NCBI RefSeq assembly: GCF_014705605.1
Contig: NZ_JACXIZ010000013.1
Span: 1-64,000 of the forward strand
Length of the DNA stretch: 64,000 nt
DNA from: Paenibacillus sabuli
Lineage (GTDB): Bacteria; Bacillota; Bacilli; Paenibacillales; Paenibacillaceae
Reading direction: 5' to 3'
Part shown: piece by piece, positions 42,976-51,660 of the stretch
How positions within the stretch are numbered: the first letter of the stretch is position 1
Layout of the letters: each line of letters starts with the position of its first letter
Translations under genes and position numbers: made by a program
Notes under the pieces: model-generated
What the model was told of the DNA's origin: nothing
What the model saw: only the letters and a program-made list of their open reading frames with translations
The model's database searches: none

Positions 42976-44880
42976 GTCCTTCGCCTCTTCACGGGCAACG
43001 GGGAAGCGCACAATCATTTCCGTCCCTTCCCCTTTGCGACTGTGAACTTCAATGATCCCCTGCATCAGTTCGATGATGCGGAACGTGACCATCAGGCCCA
43101 GGCCCGTTCCCTTCGTCTTGGTGGAGAAGTACGGCTCGCCCAGACGTGCCAGCTGCTCCTCCGTCATCCCCTCGCCGTTGTCCCGAATATGAATGGTTAC
43201 CTTCCCTTGATCCTCGTACGCCCATATGTCAATCACGCCGTCGGTACGGAAGGCCTCGATGCTGTTTTTGATCATATTGATCAGCGCTTGCTTGAATTTC
43301 GTGGCATTGCCGTAAAAGGAAAGGTGCTCGGGCACATTGATGTTCAGCGCACCGCCCTCCATTGTCGCAAGCGGCGCCAGCATTCCCTCGATCTGCTTCA
43401 TTTCCTCGGCCAAACTGAGCAAACGCATCTCATCCAGCTCCGGCTTCGCAAACGTCAGGAAGTCGGTGATGATGCCCGCCGCCCGGTCCAGTTCATCGAC
43501 AGCCATGTGCAAATACCTTTGATGCTGCTCGTCCGTTCGCTCGCCAAGCAATTGCAAAAAACCCCTTGTCACCTGTAGCGGATTGCGCACCTCATGCGCC
43601 ACCGAAGCAGCCAGGTCGCTGATGATTTTCATTTTTTCAGTGCGCTGCAGCTTGTGATTGAACAGCTCCAGCTCCTTGGAGTAAGCGATCAGCTTGGCAT
43701 GATCATACGAGATGCGTCTGGCCAGCACGATGACCAGCGATAAAATGAACGCAACAAGGCCGAACTTCCACAAAACCAACTCATAACGCATCGAGTGCAT
43801 GTAAAACAGAGCCAAATCGACAATTCCCGACAAGGCCAAAAGACCCATTCCACTGGAAAAAATAACAGCATCGCGGTGTCCCTTGACGGCGTGGCGAATC
43901 GACAACCCGATAATGGAGAGCAGCAGCGTCAAGGCCAATACGCCCAGCACAATGACTGTAAAGAAATAATAGACGCCAAAAAAGCGATCTCGAGTCAACA
44001 AATTAAGCGCCATTAAAATATAACAAAACACGGAGTAACCCGTAACGAAGCTCAAAAAGCGGTTGAAAAGCGGGTACTGGCGACCGAGCACCTGATTGGC
44101 GTAATAGCCGAGTGCCGGAAAAAGCGCAAACAAGGCCAAGTCGAAAAAGATTAACAGCACGCTGCCGTAATTGTGAAAATACAGGTAAAGCAGTGGCGTG
44201 TGCGCGGTCATCAGCACGCCGGTCGCCAAAACGAATAGGCCGAGCGACACCCAGAAGCCGAAATAGCGGCGCGGCAAATAACCCGAGCAAACCAACATAA
44301 TTAGCGCAAAAAAAATCATGGAAATGCCCATCAATAGATTCGGCAGTTCCCGTGTAACATAGCGTGCGTTGAGCGCGCTGTAGTCGCCGATTTGAATGGC
44401 GCTGGTCAGTCCGACCCGTTCGCTCAGCGTCTCGATGCGGATATAGATTTCGGTGCCGAATTCGGCCGTATTGAGCGGCAGCAGCAGCTTATTGCGGTCA
44501 TAGGCGTAGTCGCGCTCATAATGATAGAGCAGCCGCCCTTCATTGTACACGGACAGCCGATGTCCGTAGAGCCGCTCGACCAGCAGCCCCGGTCGCTCCC
44601 AGCGCGTCAGATCGGGCAGCGAGAAGCGAATCCACATCCCCTGGCTGCCGTGGCGGGTCTTGGTGATCGGCTCGTCCAGGTCGACTTTTGTCCAAGCTGC
44701 GCTAGGGGAGGGCCATTCACGGCTTGCCGGATCGTCCGGATCGATCCAGTACATCTCCCATGACTTCAGCGCCACATTGCCGGCTGCGCCTGCAGCCGCA
44801 TTGACCGGATTCGCCAGTACGCCCAGTGTCCAGGCGCCGACGAGCACGAACAGCAGGGTCAAGCGGCTTATTGCCCTCAT
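42952..44880 (-). CDS. Membrane sensor histidine kinase (7TMR-DISM type)
   Basis: 642 aa. Signal segment, an extracellular beta domain of about 150 residues (KSWEMYWIDPDDPASREWPSP... IYIRIETLS), seven membrane helices (about 180-395), then HisKA (ASVAHEVRNPLQVTRGFL, phospho-His) and HATPase_c (INMIKNSIEAF, IRDNGEGM, GTGLGLMVT). A KinB/ComP-like membrane input kinase with no receiver gene beside it. Base composition is less GC-rich than that of neighbours. GAGGTG before the ATG. Same strand as, and probably co-transcribed with, the SDR and AspDH genes upstream. Confidence 0.92.
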   Translation of the reverse strand: MRAISRLTLLFVLVGAWTLGVLANPVNAAAGAAGNVALKSWEMYWIDPDDPASREWPSPSAAWTKVDLDEPITKTRHGSQGMWIRFSLPDLTRWERPGLLVERLYGHRLSVYNEGRLLYHYERDYAYDRNKLLLPLNTAEFGTEIYIRIETLSERVGLTSAIQIGDYSALNARYVTRELPNLLMGISMIFFALIMLVCSGYLPRRYFGFWVSLGLFVLATGVLMTAHTPLLYLYFHNYGSVLLIFFDLALFALFPALGYYANQVLGRQYPLFNRFLSFVTGYSVFCYILMALNLLTRDRFFGVYYFFTVIVLGVLALTLLLSIIGLSIRHAVKGHRDAVIFSSGMGLLALSGIVDLALFYMHSMRYELVLWKFGLVAFILSLVIVLARRISYDHAKLIAYSKELELFNHKLQRTEKMKIISDLAASVAHEVRNPLQVTRGFLQLLGERTDEQHQRYLHMAVDELDRAAGIITDFLTFAKPELDEMRLLSLAEEMKQIEGMLAPLATMEGGALNINVPEHLSFYGNATKFKQALINMIKNSIEAFRTDGVIDIWAYEDQGKVTIHIRDNGEGMTEEQLARLGEPYFSTKTKGTGLGLMVTFRIIELMQGIIEVHSRKGEGTEMIVRFPVAREEAKDLPDRVRA

Positions 44881-44889
44881 ATATACACC

Positions 44890-44982
44890 TCATGGATCGG
44901 AATTCTTGGCCATTCCTTCATGCTGTATCAATTCGACAGCGGCCGACTCGTCTCCTTGTTTGGCGATGAATAATCTTATCAT
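44890..44982 (-). CDS. Possible 30-aa translationally coupled peptide
   Basis: The frame MIRLFIAKQGDESAAVELIQ... starts in ATGA overlapping the SDR stop, with GGAGG 7 bases upstream (inside the SDR gene), and stops 9 bases before the kinase ATG. The AKQGDESAAVELI stretch recalls the first helix of sigma-70-like factors, but the reading is too short to classify. May only serve to carry ribosomes to the kinase start. Confidence 0.4.
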   Translation of the reverse strand: MIRLFIAKQGDESAAVELIQHEGMAKNSDP

Positions 44983-45818
44983 CCGCCGACCTCCGCCTCG
45001 CTCCATGCCCACAGTCGCTCGGCGGCGTTGCGATCGGCGGCTTTCCCTTTTAACGGGATCGCTTGCTTTTTCTCGAAATAGGCACCGCTCACCGCCGCGA
45101 CTTCGGCTGCGGTCGCCAGATGAATCGCGGTCGCCGCCCCCTGCTCCGGCGTCAGGAAAAACGGCTTCAGCAGCCGGTGTACGCCGCGTCCGAAGCCGGT
45201 GTCGCGGTTCACCCCGATGCTCGTGGAGACCGCTCCCGGATGCAGGCTATTGACCGTGACGCGGCTGCCCTCCAGCCGTTCGGCCAGCGCAAGCCCAAAC
45301 AAAATATTGGCTAGCTTCGACTGCGCATACCCTTTGGCCACATTGAAGCCGCGCGTCAGATGCGGATCCTCGAAATGAATGCGGCCCGCCTTGTATGCGC
45401 CCGAGGCGACGATCACGATACGTCCCTGCTCGGCTCGTTGCAGCGGCTCCAGCAGCAGATTGGTGAGCAGAAAATGACCCAGATGATTCACGCCGATCAT
45501 TTTCTCGAATCCGTCCGTCGTCTCCTCGCGCCGCAGCGAGACAATCCCGGCATTGTTGATCAGCACATCCAGCTTCGCATACTCTGCCCTGAAGGCGGCT
45601 GCGCAAGCCCGAACCGAATCCAGCGAGCCGAGGTCGCACGTCATCAGCGCAATCGTCTCCGATCCGCTCAGCCGCTTGGCCTCGCGCAATGCCTCCCGGC
45701 CCCTCGACTCGCTGCGGCACAGCATGACAACGCGCGCGCCCTGCCGGGCCAATTCGACCACGGTCGCCAATCCCATCCCGGCATTCGCCCCGGTCACCGC
45801 CACTACCTTATCCCTCAT
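44979..45818 (-). CDS. Short-chain dehydrogenase/reductase (retinol-dehydrogenase-like)
   Basis: 279 aa. Cofactor motif VTGANAGMGLATV, DVLINNAGIV, and the catalytic Ser/Tyr/Lys in IVIVASGAYK and YAQSKLAN. NADP-type SDR of the WWOX/RDH-like group. Substrate unknown. GGGAGG upstream; 61 bases after the AspDH-like gene on the same strand. Confidence 0.9.
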   Translation of the reverse strand: MRDKVVAVTGANAGMGLATVVELARQGARVVMLCRSESRGREALREAKRLSGSETIALMTCDLGSLDSVRACAAAFRAEYAKLDVLINNAGIVSLRREETTDGFEKMIGVNHLGHFLLTNLLLEPLQRAEQGRIVIVASGAYKAGRIHFEDPHLTRGFNVAKGYAQSKLANILFGLALAERLEGSRVTVNSLHPGAVSTSIGVNRDTGFGRGVHRLLKPFFLTPEQGAATAIHLATAAEVAAVSGAYFEKKQAIPLKGKAADRNAAERLWAWSEAEVGG

Positions 45819-45879
45819 CCAGCTATCGCCTCCCTTGTCTCTCCATCATAGTACGCGGCGAAGCGGAGCACAATGTCAA

Positions 45880-46710
45880 TTACAACCCGATGAGCAGCGG
45901 GGCCGTCATTCCGCGCAGCGTCTTGATCACGCTCATCGCGACAATATAGCCGGTCTTGGGGTTCTCCTTAGAGGGCGTGTTCGCAATATGCAGTCGGATG
46001 CTGCCGAAATGTCCGTGCGCCTCGATCTCGTGCGTATTGTGTTCAATCGTCGGATCGGCGAATACTCGGACCTGCGTGCGATCCATGCCGATGCCGGCCA
46101 AGCTGAGCGCTGCCGAGACATTTACACTTTCCGGAAAAAGCCGCGCTGCCTCGCGCGCCGGACCTTCAAAGGCGCAGTAGGACTCGGCCAGCGTCGCCAA
46201 ATCGACCTCTTGCTCCACCCGTGTCCCGTACCAGGCGCGGGGGGGCTTGCGCGTCGTGAGCGTGACACGCTCCATCTGTCCGACGCTGCCGGCCGCAATG
46301 CGGTCCAGCCCTCCGATCGCCGCTGACGGCACGACGAGCCGGCTGCCGGCTGCAAGCGCCGCCCTGGTGAAATGCTCCAGCAGTTCGTCCTCCGCGAGCG
46401 CCCCGACGCTGACCACGACCAGATCCGCACCCGAGGCGAGCACCTCCGCTCCGCATGTCCGCAGCGCGGCATGTCCGGCGCATTCGACCACGACATCCGG
46501 CTGGCAAGCGAGAAATTCGGCCATGCTGTCCGTAAGCGGCAGCTCCGCCTCTTCGGTGCTCTTGTACTTGGAGATGTCACGCACCAGCACTGCCGTCAGA
46601 GCAGCGCGTCCTGCCTCTTCGCGCCTCAGTGCGCGCACCACATCCGCCCCGACCGTACCGTAGCCGATGACGCCCACTCGGAGCGCCTCCTGCCCAATCT
46701 TTGTATCCAT
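45880..46710 (-). CDS. Aspartate dehydrogenase-like protein
   Basis: 276 aa from ATG 46710 (GGAGG 10 bases upstream; a longer open frame to 46839 crosses the promoter). NAD motif VGVIGYGTVGADVV, VVECAGHAALR, and the C-terminal EHNTHEIEAHGHFGSI with the conserved His of L-aspartate dehydrogenases. The reaction is NAD(P)-dependent deamination of aspartate or the reverse, but in catabolic clusters such proteins can act on other substrates. Divergent from a ferredoxin gene, with an operator-like palindrome between. Confidence 0.85.
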   Translation of the reverse strand: MDTKIGQEALRVGVIGYGTVGADVVRALRREEAGRAALTAVLVRDISKYKSTEEAELPLTDSMAEFLACQPDVVVECAGHAALRTCGAEVLASGADLVVVSVGALAEDELLEHFTRAALAAGSRLVVPSAAIGGLDRIAAGSVGQMERVTLTTRKPPRAWYGTRVEQEVDLATLAESYCAFEGPAREAARLFPESVNVSAALSLAGIGMDRTQVRVFADPTIEHNTHEIEAHGHFGSIRLHIANTPSKENPKTGYIVAMSVIKTLRGMTAPLLIGL

Positions 46711-46768
46711 GCTCGAATCGCCTCCATCGCTAACTGTTATGTCATGTATCATAACAAAAAAAATGTAC

Positions 46769-46780
46769 TTGGTATACCAT
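46769..46780. promoter_or_regulatory. GntR-type operator candidate 1
   Basis: TTGGTATACCAT in the spacer between the divergent AspDH-like and ferredoxin genes. Palindromic GGTATACC core shared with five other sites in the cluster. Confidence 0.65.
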
Positions 46781-46832
46781 AAACCAATATCCTGTGTTAT
46801 ACTGAACGAAAGGTTCAGAGGAGGAATGCTCA

Positions 46833-47171
46833 GTGCCAACCGTTACGTATCAAACTTCCGGAAAAGTCATCGAAGTGCCGGACGATGCCAACCTGCTGCG
46901 CACCTCGATTCGCCACGAAGGGGACGTGCCCTTCAAGTGCGGCGGCGGGCTATGCGGAACATGCAAGGTGCGCATAGTCGAAGGGGGGCAGCACCTGAGC
47001 AAGATTATGAAAAAAGAGGTGGCCAGGCTCGGTCAGGACAAGCTCGACGAAGGGTATCGACTCGCCTGCCAGACTTTTGTCGGCGGCGACGTGACGATTG
47101 CCTGGGGCGAGGAGGATCTGGGTCGCCTGAACAAAATTGCGCAGCGCCGCATCGACGCGGCAAGCCGCTAA
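46833..47171 (+). CDS. 2Fe-2S ferredoxin (copy 1)
   Basis: 112 aa. Adrenodoxin/XylT-like fold with ligands C36-x4-C41-x2-C44 (KCGGGLCGTC) and a distant Cys in YRLACQT. A soluble electron carrier, likely serving an oxygenase or the iron enzyme of the same cluster. GTG start after GAGGAGG. Followed by a strong terminator. Confidence 0.92.
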   Translation: MPTVTYQTSGKVIEVPDDANLLRTSIRHEGDVPFKCGGGLCGTCKVRIVEGGQHLSKIMKKEVARLGQDKLDEGYRLACQTFVGGDVTIAWGEEDLGRLNKIAQRRIDAASR

Positions 47172-47281
47172 GAAGGCAAGGCCGAAAGAGCGGCGCAGCG
47201 CCAAGCTGGTGCAAATGATCCGGCGGTGAACGATAGACCATTTCTTCCGTTGTGATGCGACTCGATCCGAAACCATTCGAA

Positions 47282-47320
47282 TCAGGCAGGCTCTCGAAAT
47301 GAGAGCCTGCCTGACTTTTT
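47282..47320 (+). terminator. Terminator after ferredoxin 1
   Basis: 14-bp perfect stem (47282-47295 / 47301-47314) with a 5-base loop, then CTTTTT. Confidence 0.93.
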
Positions 47321-47375
47321 GCGCTTATTTCAACTGCCGATCCCAATTCCACCGTGCAGCCTCATATTTATTCCA

Positions 47376-47675
47376 TCACATCGACTTGACAATTTTGTTG
47401 TCCTCATCCTGATCCAGCTCGTAGATTTCCTTTTCAATATCCGCGATGGAATCGAATTTGGGAAATACCTTGAGCGGAATGCTATTGTCCGGGAATACCT
47501 CGGCTACGCCTTGGATAAGGATGCGGGCATCAAGCGACTTGATGCGGCAAATGGAAAACGTCGATTTTTTTTTGCCGAAAAAATAATACGCATATTCCGC
47601 CACCTTCTCCAGGTTCGGATGGTCGGTTACCGTGCGGTAGCGCTCGGTTGTCGTCGTCAGGACATATTCGCTCAT
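47376..47675 (-). CDS. Hypothetical small protein next to the ferredoxins
   Basis: 99 aa from ATG 47675, GGAGG 9 bases upstream. Tyr-rich N-terminal half (SEYVLTTTTERYRTVTDHP, EYAYYFFGKKK) and acidic C-terminal half (DIEKEIYELDQDEDN). Contains one Cys. Convergent with ferredoxin 1 and downstream of ferredoxin 2 on the same strand. Family not recognised. Confidence 0.65.
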   Translation of the reverse strand: MSEYVLTTTTERYRTVTDHPNLEKVAEYAYYFFGKKKSTFSICRIKSLDARILIQGVAEVFPDNSIPLKVFPKFDSIADIEKEIYELDQDEDNKIVKSM

Positions 47676-47704
47676 ATCAGCAAGCCTCCATTCCATTAAG
47701 ACGC

Positions 47705-47760
47705 AGGTTACTGCAGGTTATAGGTTACTGCAGGGCATTTCCATTTTATCACAGGGCATT
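47705..47760. repeat. Short direct repeats
   Basis: AGGTTACTGCAGG occurs twice (47705-47716 and 47722-47734) and CAGGGCATT twice (47731-47739, 47752-47760) between the two minus-strand genes. Could be slippage; no function seen. Confidence 0.5.
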
Positions 47761-47766
47761 GCGAGG

Positions 47767-48051
47767 TTATTCCTGCCGGATTTCCAAATGATCGGTAATA
47801 TATAGCTGGCAAGCAAGGCGGCAGCCCTGCTCCAGTTTTTCGCCCAGCATTTTGGTTTCCTTCCAATTCGGCTCCGGCAGCCGCTCGCCGCCGGCGAGCA
47901 CTTTCACGGTGCATTTTGTGCATTTCCCCATGCCGCAGCCGTACTTGAGATGCGGAAATTTTTTGATGCCGGCCAAGACCACCAGATTGCTTCCGGAGAC
48001 GACCTCCTGCTCGTACACCTGGCCGTTCTGATGCAATATGATATTCGGCAT
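47767..48051 (-). CDS. 2Fe-2S ferredoxin (copy 2)
   Basis: 94 aa. Cys ligands C39-x4-C44-x2-C47 (YGCGMGKCTKC) and the later Cys in CRLACQLYI. GGGAGG before the ATG. It differs from copy 1 over most of its length, so it is not a recent duplication. Next to the GntR regulator gene, same strand. Confidence 0.92.
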   Translation of the reverse strand: MPNIILHQNGQVYEQEVVSGSNLVVLAGIKKFPHLKYGCGMGKCTKCTVKVLAGGERLPEPNWKETKMLGEKLEQGCRLACQLYITDHLEIRQE

Positions 48052-48119
48052 AAGGAGCCTCCCTTCTTGAGCGCACTCGGACCTTCATGGCCGGACAGCG
48101 CGCGCCGAAAGCGGGCTGC

Positions 48120-48797
48120 CTATTCCTTGTCGAGCGCTTCGAGAAACGCTTTTTTGGCGTTCTCGACATGAATCTTGGTGAGATTCTCCGCCAGCTCCGC
48201 CTCGCCGTCCCGGACGGCGCGCGCCTGATCGCGGTGTTCCTCCATCGCCTTGCGCATCCGTCCCGGCAGCTCGTAGCCCAGATAAACAAACGCCCGGATG
48301 TACTCGGACAGTCCGTCCAGCATCGAGGTCAGCCGCGGACTGCCAGAAGCGCGGTTGATGACGTCGTTGACCTTGAAGTGGAATTTCCAGTGCTCCTCCT
48401 TCAATGTCGGCTCGGACAATGCGCTGTCGATCTCGGCGACAATCGCATCCAGCTCCTCGCGGTGCGTATCGTTCGCCTTGTGCGCCGCCAGCTTGGTCGC
48501 CAGACTCTCCAGCGCGGAGAGGATGGTGAAGATCTCGATGACCTCCTCCGGCGACAGCTTGGAGACGACGACGCCGCGACGCGGCAGCGTCTTCACGAAG
48601 CCCTGCGATTCCAGTCGGAACAGCGCCTCCCGGATCGGCGTGCGGCTGACGTTCAATTGATCGGCCAGCTCCCGCTCGATGATGCGGTCGCCGGATTTGT
48701 AAATGCCTTGCACAATGGCCTGCTTGATGTATTGATACACCTTGTCCCGTATCGGGGTGAGCTCCTCGTCCTTCCATACTACTGGCGTATCCGGCAT
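48120..48797 (-). CDS. GntR-family regulator, FCD subfamily
   Basis: 225 aa from ATG 48797, with GGAGGG 8 bases upstream. N-terminal winged helix (YKSGDRIIERELADQLNVSRTPIREALFRLESQG), C-terminal FCD effector domain (LESLATKLAAH, HRDQARAVRDG, H residues that bind a metal or carboxylate). It probably senses a pathway intermediate. A GGTATACC palindrome overlaps its own ribosome site, and similar palindromes precede most units of the cluster. Confidence 0.92.
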   Translation of the reverse strand: MPDTPVVWKDEELTPIRDKVYQYIKQAIVQGIYKSGDRIIERELADQLNVSRTPIREALFRLESQGFVKTLPRRGVVVSKLSPEEVIEIFTILSALESLATKLAAHKANDTHREELDAIVAEIDSALSEPTLKEEHWKFHFKVNDVINRASGSPRLTSMLDGLSEYIRAFVYLGYELPGRMRKAMEEHRDQARAVRDGEAELAENLTKIHVENAKKAFLEALDKE

Positions 48798-48798
48798 C

Positions 48799-48808
48799 TG
48801 GTATACCC
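48799..48808. promoter_or_regulatory. GntR-type operator candidate 2 (autoregulatory)
   Basis: TGGTATACCC, between the GGAGGG ribosome site and the ATG of the GntR gene. Suggests direct self-control. Confidence 0.5.
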
Positions 48809-48939
48809 TCCGATTGTCGTTTACCTTAGTGTAATCCAAATGCCGTGCCTTTTACAACATCACCTTCCAGAGTCGCCCAACCTCTAAACTTATGGTGAAA
48901 ACCGAACGCCTCGGTGCCCGAAATGCGTTGTCGGACCCT

Positions 48940-49413
48940 CTATTTCTTGATGTCTGCGTCGGTCATGACGTCGTAGCCTTCGCCCAGATGCGTCTGCAGC
49001 GCGCGCAGGGCGGCCGTGCCGACCGCCGTGTCCTGGGCGCCGTTGCCGCCGCTGATGCCGATCCCGCCGACTACCTCGCCGTTCACGACGATCGGGAAAC
49101 CGCCGACAAATATCGCGAACTTGCCCGGCAGCATCGCATGGATGCCGAATGCCTCGCCCGTCGTGCTGGCAGGGCCGCCCGGCTGGTTGAACAGATGCGT
49201 CGAGCGCTTGTGGCCGCTGGCGGTGAACGCCTTGGCGATGGCGATCTCCGGACCGGTGATGCGCCCGCCGTCCATCCGCTCCATAGCAATCACATATCCG
49301 CCGTCGTCGACGACACAGATTGACTCCAGCGCGCCCGCCTCTGCCGAAGCAAGCTTCGCCGCCTCGATCATGACCTTGGCTTCCTCCAGCTCCAGCTTCA
49401 TGACTGATTTCAT
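48940..49413 (-). CDS. GlcG/HbpS-family heme-binding-like protein
   Basis: 157 aa. ICVVDDGGYVIAMERMDG, KAFTASGHKRST and GGFPIVVNGEVVGGIGISGG are the GlcG/HbpS signatures. Homologues accompany glycolate or diol oxidation and some bind heme or cob(I)alamin. No signal peptide. GGAGG five bases before the ATG. Last gene of the iron-enzyme/ALDH/GlcG unit (29 bases after the ALDH stop). Confidence 0.9.
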   Translation of the reverse strand: MKSVMKLELEEAKVMIEAAKLASAEAGALESICVVDDGGYVIAMERMDGGRITGPEIAIAKAFTASGHKRSTHLFNQPGGPASTTGEAFGIHAMLPGKFAIFVGGFPIVVNGEVVGGIGISGGNGAQDTAVGTAALRALQTHLGEGYDVMTDADIKK

Positions 49414-49442
49414 GGGTACCTCCTACTTGGCGACGGAGCCGT

Positions 49443-50924
49443 TCATTCCTCCAGCAGCCGCACGCCGTGATAGATCGTTTTTTCCTGCAGATAGAAGTCG
49501 AGCGCCGCACGCCCGGACTCGCGATAGGTGGCCGTCCCGGATTGCTTCCATCCCCCGAACGGCGCGTTGACGGCATTGCCGGTCGTCGGCCGATTCACCT
49601 TGACCACCCCGGCATGTACATGATCGATGAAGTAGTGCATGGCGTCCGCCTCGCGGGTGCAGATCGCCGCGGACAGGCCGTATTCCACGTCGTTGGCGCA
49701 TTGCAGCGCCTCCTGCAGACTGCCGATGCGCAGGACCGCGATGACGGGGCCAAAAATCTCCTCCCGGGCAATGCGCATCGACGGCTCGACCTCGGTGAAG
49801 ATGGCCGGACGGACGTAGTAGCCCTGCGCCAGCGCGCCTTGCTCCAGACGCTCGCCGCCGTATACGAGCCGTGCGCCTTCGTCCTGACCGACCGCGATAT
49901 ATTCAAGCACCTGCTCGAGCTGGCCGCGGTTGGCGAGCGGGCCGATCTCGGTCGTCGGGACGAGCCCGCTGCCGATGGACAGCGCGCGCGTCCTGGCGAC
50001 GAGCCGCTCCACGAAGGCATCGTGCGCCTCGTCCATGACCAGCACGCGGCTTGTGCCGGTGCAAGCTTGGCCGGTCAGCTCGAAGCCGCCCTTGACGGCC
50101 AGCTCGGCCGCCTGATCGAGATCGGCATCGGCCAGCACGATCAGCGGATTTTTGCCGCCCAGCTCGAGCTGCAGACGCGTCGCCAGCCGGGCGCCGCGCT
50201 TGATCTGCTCGCCTGCGCCGGTCGAGCCGGTGAAGGTGATCGCCCGGACGGCCGGATGCGAGACCAGCACACCGCCGATCCTGGAGGAGGAGCCGGTGAC
50301 GAAGTTCAGAACGCCGGCCGGCAAGCCCGCGCTGTGCAGCGCCTCGGCGAGCCGCATCGCGATCAGCGGCGTATCCGAGGCCGGCTTGAAGACGACGGTG
50401 TTGCCGGTCGCCAGCGCCGGAGCAATCTTGCGTGCCGGGATCGAGATCGGGAAGTTCCAGGGCGTGATGACGCTGACGACGCCGAGCGGCTCGCGCTTCG
50501 TGTACACGAAGGCGGCCGGATCGTCGCTCGGCAGCGTGGCTCCCGCGACATTGAGTCCCTCGGAAGCATAATAGCGCAGCGTCTGCGCCGAGCGCAGCAC
50601 CTCCATGCGGCTCGCGCCGAGCGGCTTGCCTTCCTCGCGCGTGAGCTCCTCCGCGTACGGCTCCGCATTCGCCTCCAGCAGGTCGGCCGCCTTGTAAAGG
50701 ATGGCCGCCCGCCGGCTCGGCGCGGTGCGTCGCCAGCCGGGGGCCGCGCGCTGCGCCGCTTCGATGGCCCGGATCGCATCCGCCTCTTCCATCGCCGGGA
50801 AGCGCGCGACGACCTCCCCGGAGACGGCGGGATTGCGGGTCGTGAAGGTCTGGCCGCCCGCGGCCTCGACCCACTCGCCGTCGATCAGATTCAGGCCGGC
50901 GTAGATTGCGGTTTCGGTATGCAT
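49443..50924 (-). CDS. NAD(P)-dependent aldehyde dehydrogenase, ketoglutarate-semialdehyde-like
   Basis: 493 aa. Catalytic Glu in LELGGKNPL and Cys in GQACTGTSR, plus VITPWNFPISIPARK. VNRPTTGNAVNAPFGGWK near the end resembles the 2-oxoglutarate semialdehyde dehydrogenases (VNxPTxG..PFGG). Oxidises an aldehyde formed in the pathway. ATG 50924 is preferred (GGAG 5 bases upstream); an in-frame GTG at 50930 overlaps the stop of the previous gene by four bases. Confidence 0.93.
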   Translation of the reverse strand: MHTETAIYAGLNLIDGEWVEAAGGQTFTTRNPAVSGEVVARFPAMEEADAIRAIEAAQRAAPGWRRTAPSRRAAILYKAADLLEANAEPYAEELTREEGKPLGASRMEVLRSAQTLRYYASEGLNVAGATLPSDDPAAFVYTKREPLGVVSVITPWNFPISIPARKIAPALATGNTVVFKPASDTPLIAMRLAEALHSAGLPAGVLNFVTGSSSRIGGVLVSHPAVRAITFTGSTGAGEQIKRGARLATRLQLELGGKNPLIVLADADLDQAAELAVKGGFELTGQACTGTSRVLVMDEAHDAFVERLVARTRALSIGSGLVPTTEIGPLANRGQLEQVLEYIAVGQDEGARLVYGGERLEQGALAQGYYVRPAIFTEVEPSMRIAREEIFGPVIAVLRIGSLQEALQCANDVEYGLSAAICTREADAMHYFIDHVHAGVVKVNRPTTGNAVNAPFGGWKQSGTATYRESGRAALDFYLQEKTIYHGVRLLEE

Positions 50925-50926
50925 CG

Positions 50927-51634
50927 TCACTCCACGAACTCGCGGGAGATTGCCGCGATGTACATGCGGCGCATCGCCGTCGCTTCCTCGACGATCTTGA
51001 TGCAGCGCTGCTGCTCCTCGACTGTGCGGGCGTATTCCAGGACGATCTGATAGCCGCGCTCGCCATGAATCTCATCCGAGACGATATGCAGATCGAAGAA
51101 TTCGACTTCCTCGTCGGTGAAGCCGTATTTCTCCCGCAGCGTCGGCGTCTGCCGGCGGTAGATTGACGGCACCTGCGATTCGAGACCGACGACGAGCGCC
51201 GCCGTCGCATACAGGAAATTCTCCTTGAAGGCCATGCGATAGCACCAGGACTGCAGGCCGATCGTCTCCGGCAGCAGATGCTGCATCGAGACGACGCGCT
51301 CGCGCGTCGTGCCGCACGCTTCGCCGAAGCGGATCAGCAGATCGGTGTGACGGTCGCCGCCCAGCTCCTCCTCCCACATGTTCTGCAGCAGGAAGTCGCG
51401 CGCATCCTCGTGCGGACAATTGGCATACACATAAGCGAGATATTCTGCGAACGGACCGACATAGGCGTAATGCTGCTCCACCCAGCGCGCGAAATGATCC
51501 TTCTTGAGCGCGCCCTCCGCCCACATCGTCGTAAAAGGCGCCTTGGCGACCGCGTTGCCTTCAATCGCCTGCTCCAGCGCTTTGCGGAACTCCTCTTTGT
51601 TCATCAGCTTCGGTTCGGTTGCCGTCGTCGTCAT
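50927..51634 (-). CDS. Iron-dependent redox enzyme of the TenA/PqqC (heme-oxygenase-like) fold
   Basis: 235 aa, all helical. WEEELGGDRHTDLLIRFGE (Glu/His pair) and DLHIVSDEIHGERGYQIV (Asp-His...Glu-His) give the Fe ligands of the CADD/PqqC-like group. HDO-type diiron oxidases of this fold oxidise amino acids, fatty acids or quinone precursors with O2. The Cys of thiaminase TenA is absent. First gene of an operon with ALDH and GlcG. Two operator-like palindromes lie upstream. Confidence 0.85.
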   Translation of the reverse strand: MTTTATEPKLMNKEEFRKALEQAIEGNAVAKAPFTTMWAEGALKKDHFARWVEQHYAYVGPFAEYLAYVYANCPHEDARDFLLQNMWEEELGGDRHTDLLIRFGEACGTTRERVVSMQHLLPETIGLQSWCYRMAFKENFLYATAALVVGLESQVPSIYRRQTPTLREKYGFTDEEVEFFDLHIVSDEIHGERGYQIVLEYARTVEEQQRCIKIVEEATAMRRMYIAAISREFVE

Positions 51635-51660
51635 GGTGAACTCTCCCTTCGGGAATGTAG

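Noticed and set aside
50927-51634. Thiaminase TenA as the identity of the helical iron enzyme
   Set aside because: The TenA catalytic Cys is not in place and the Glu/His pairs fit the diiron CADD/PqqC-like group instead.
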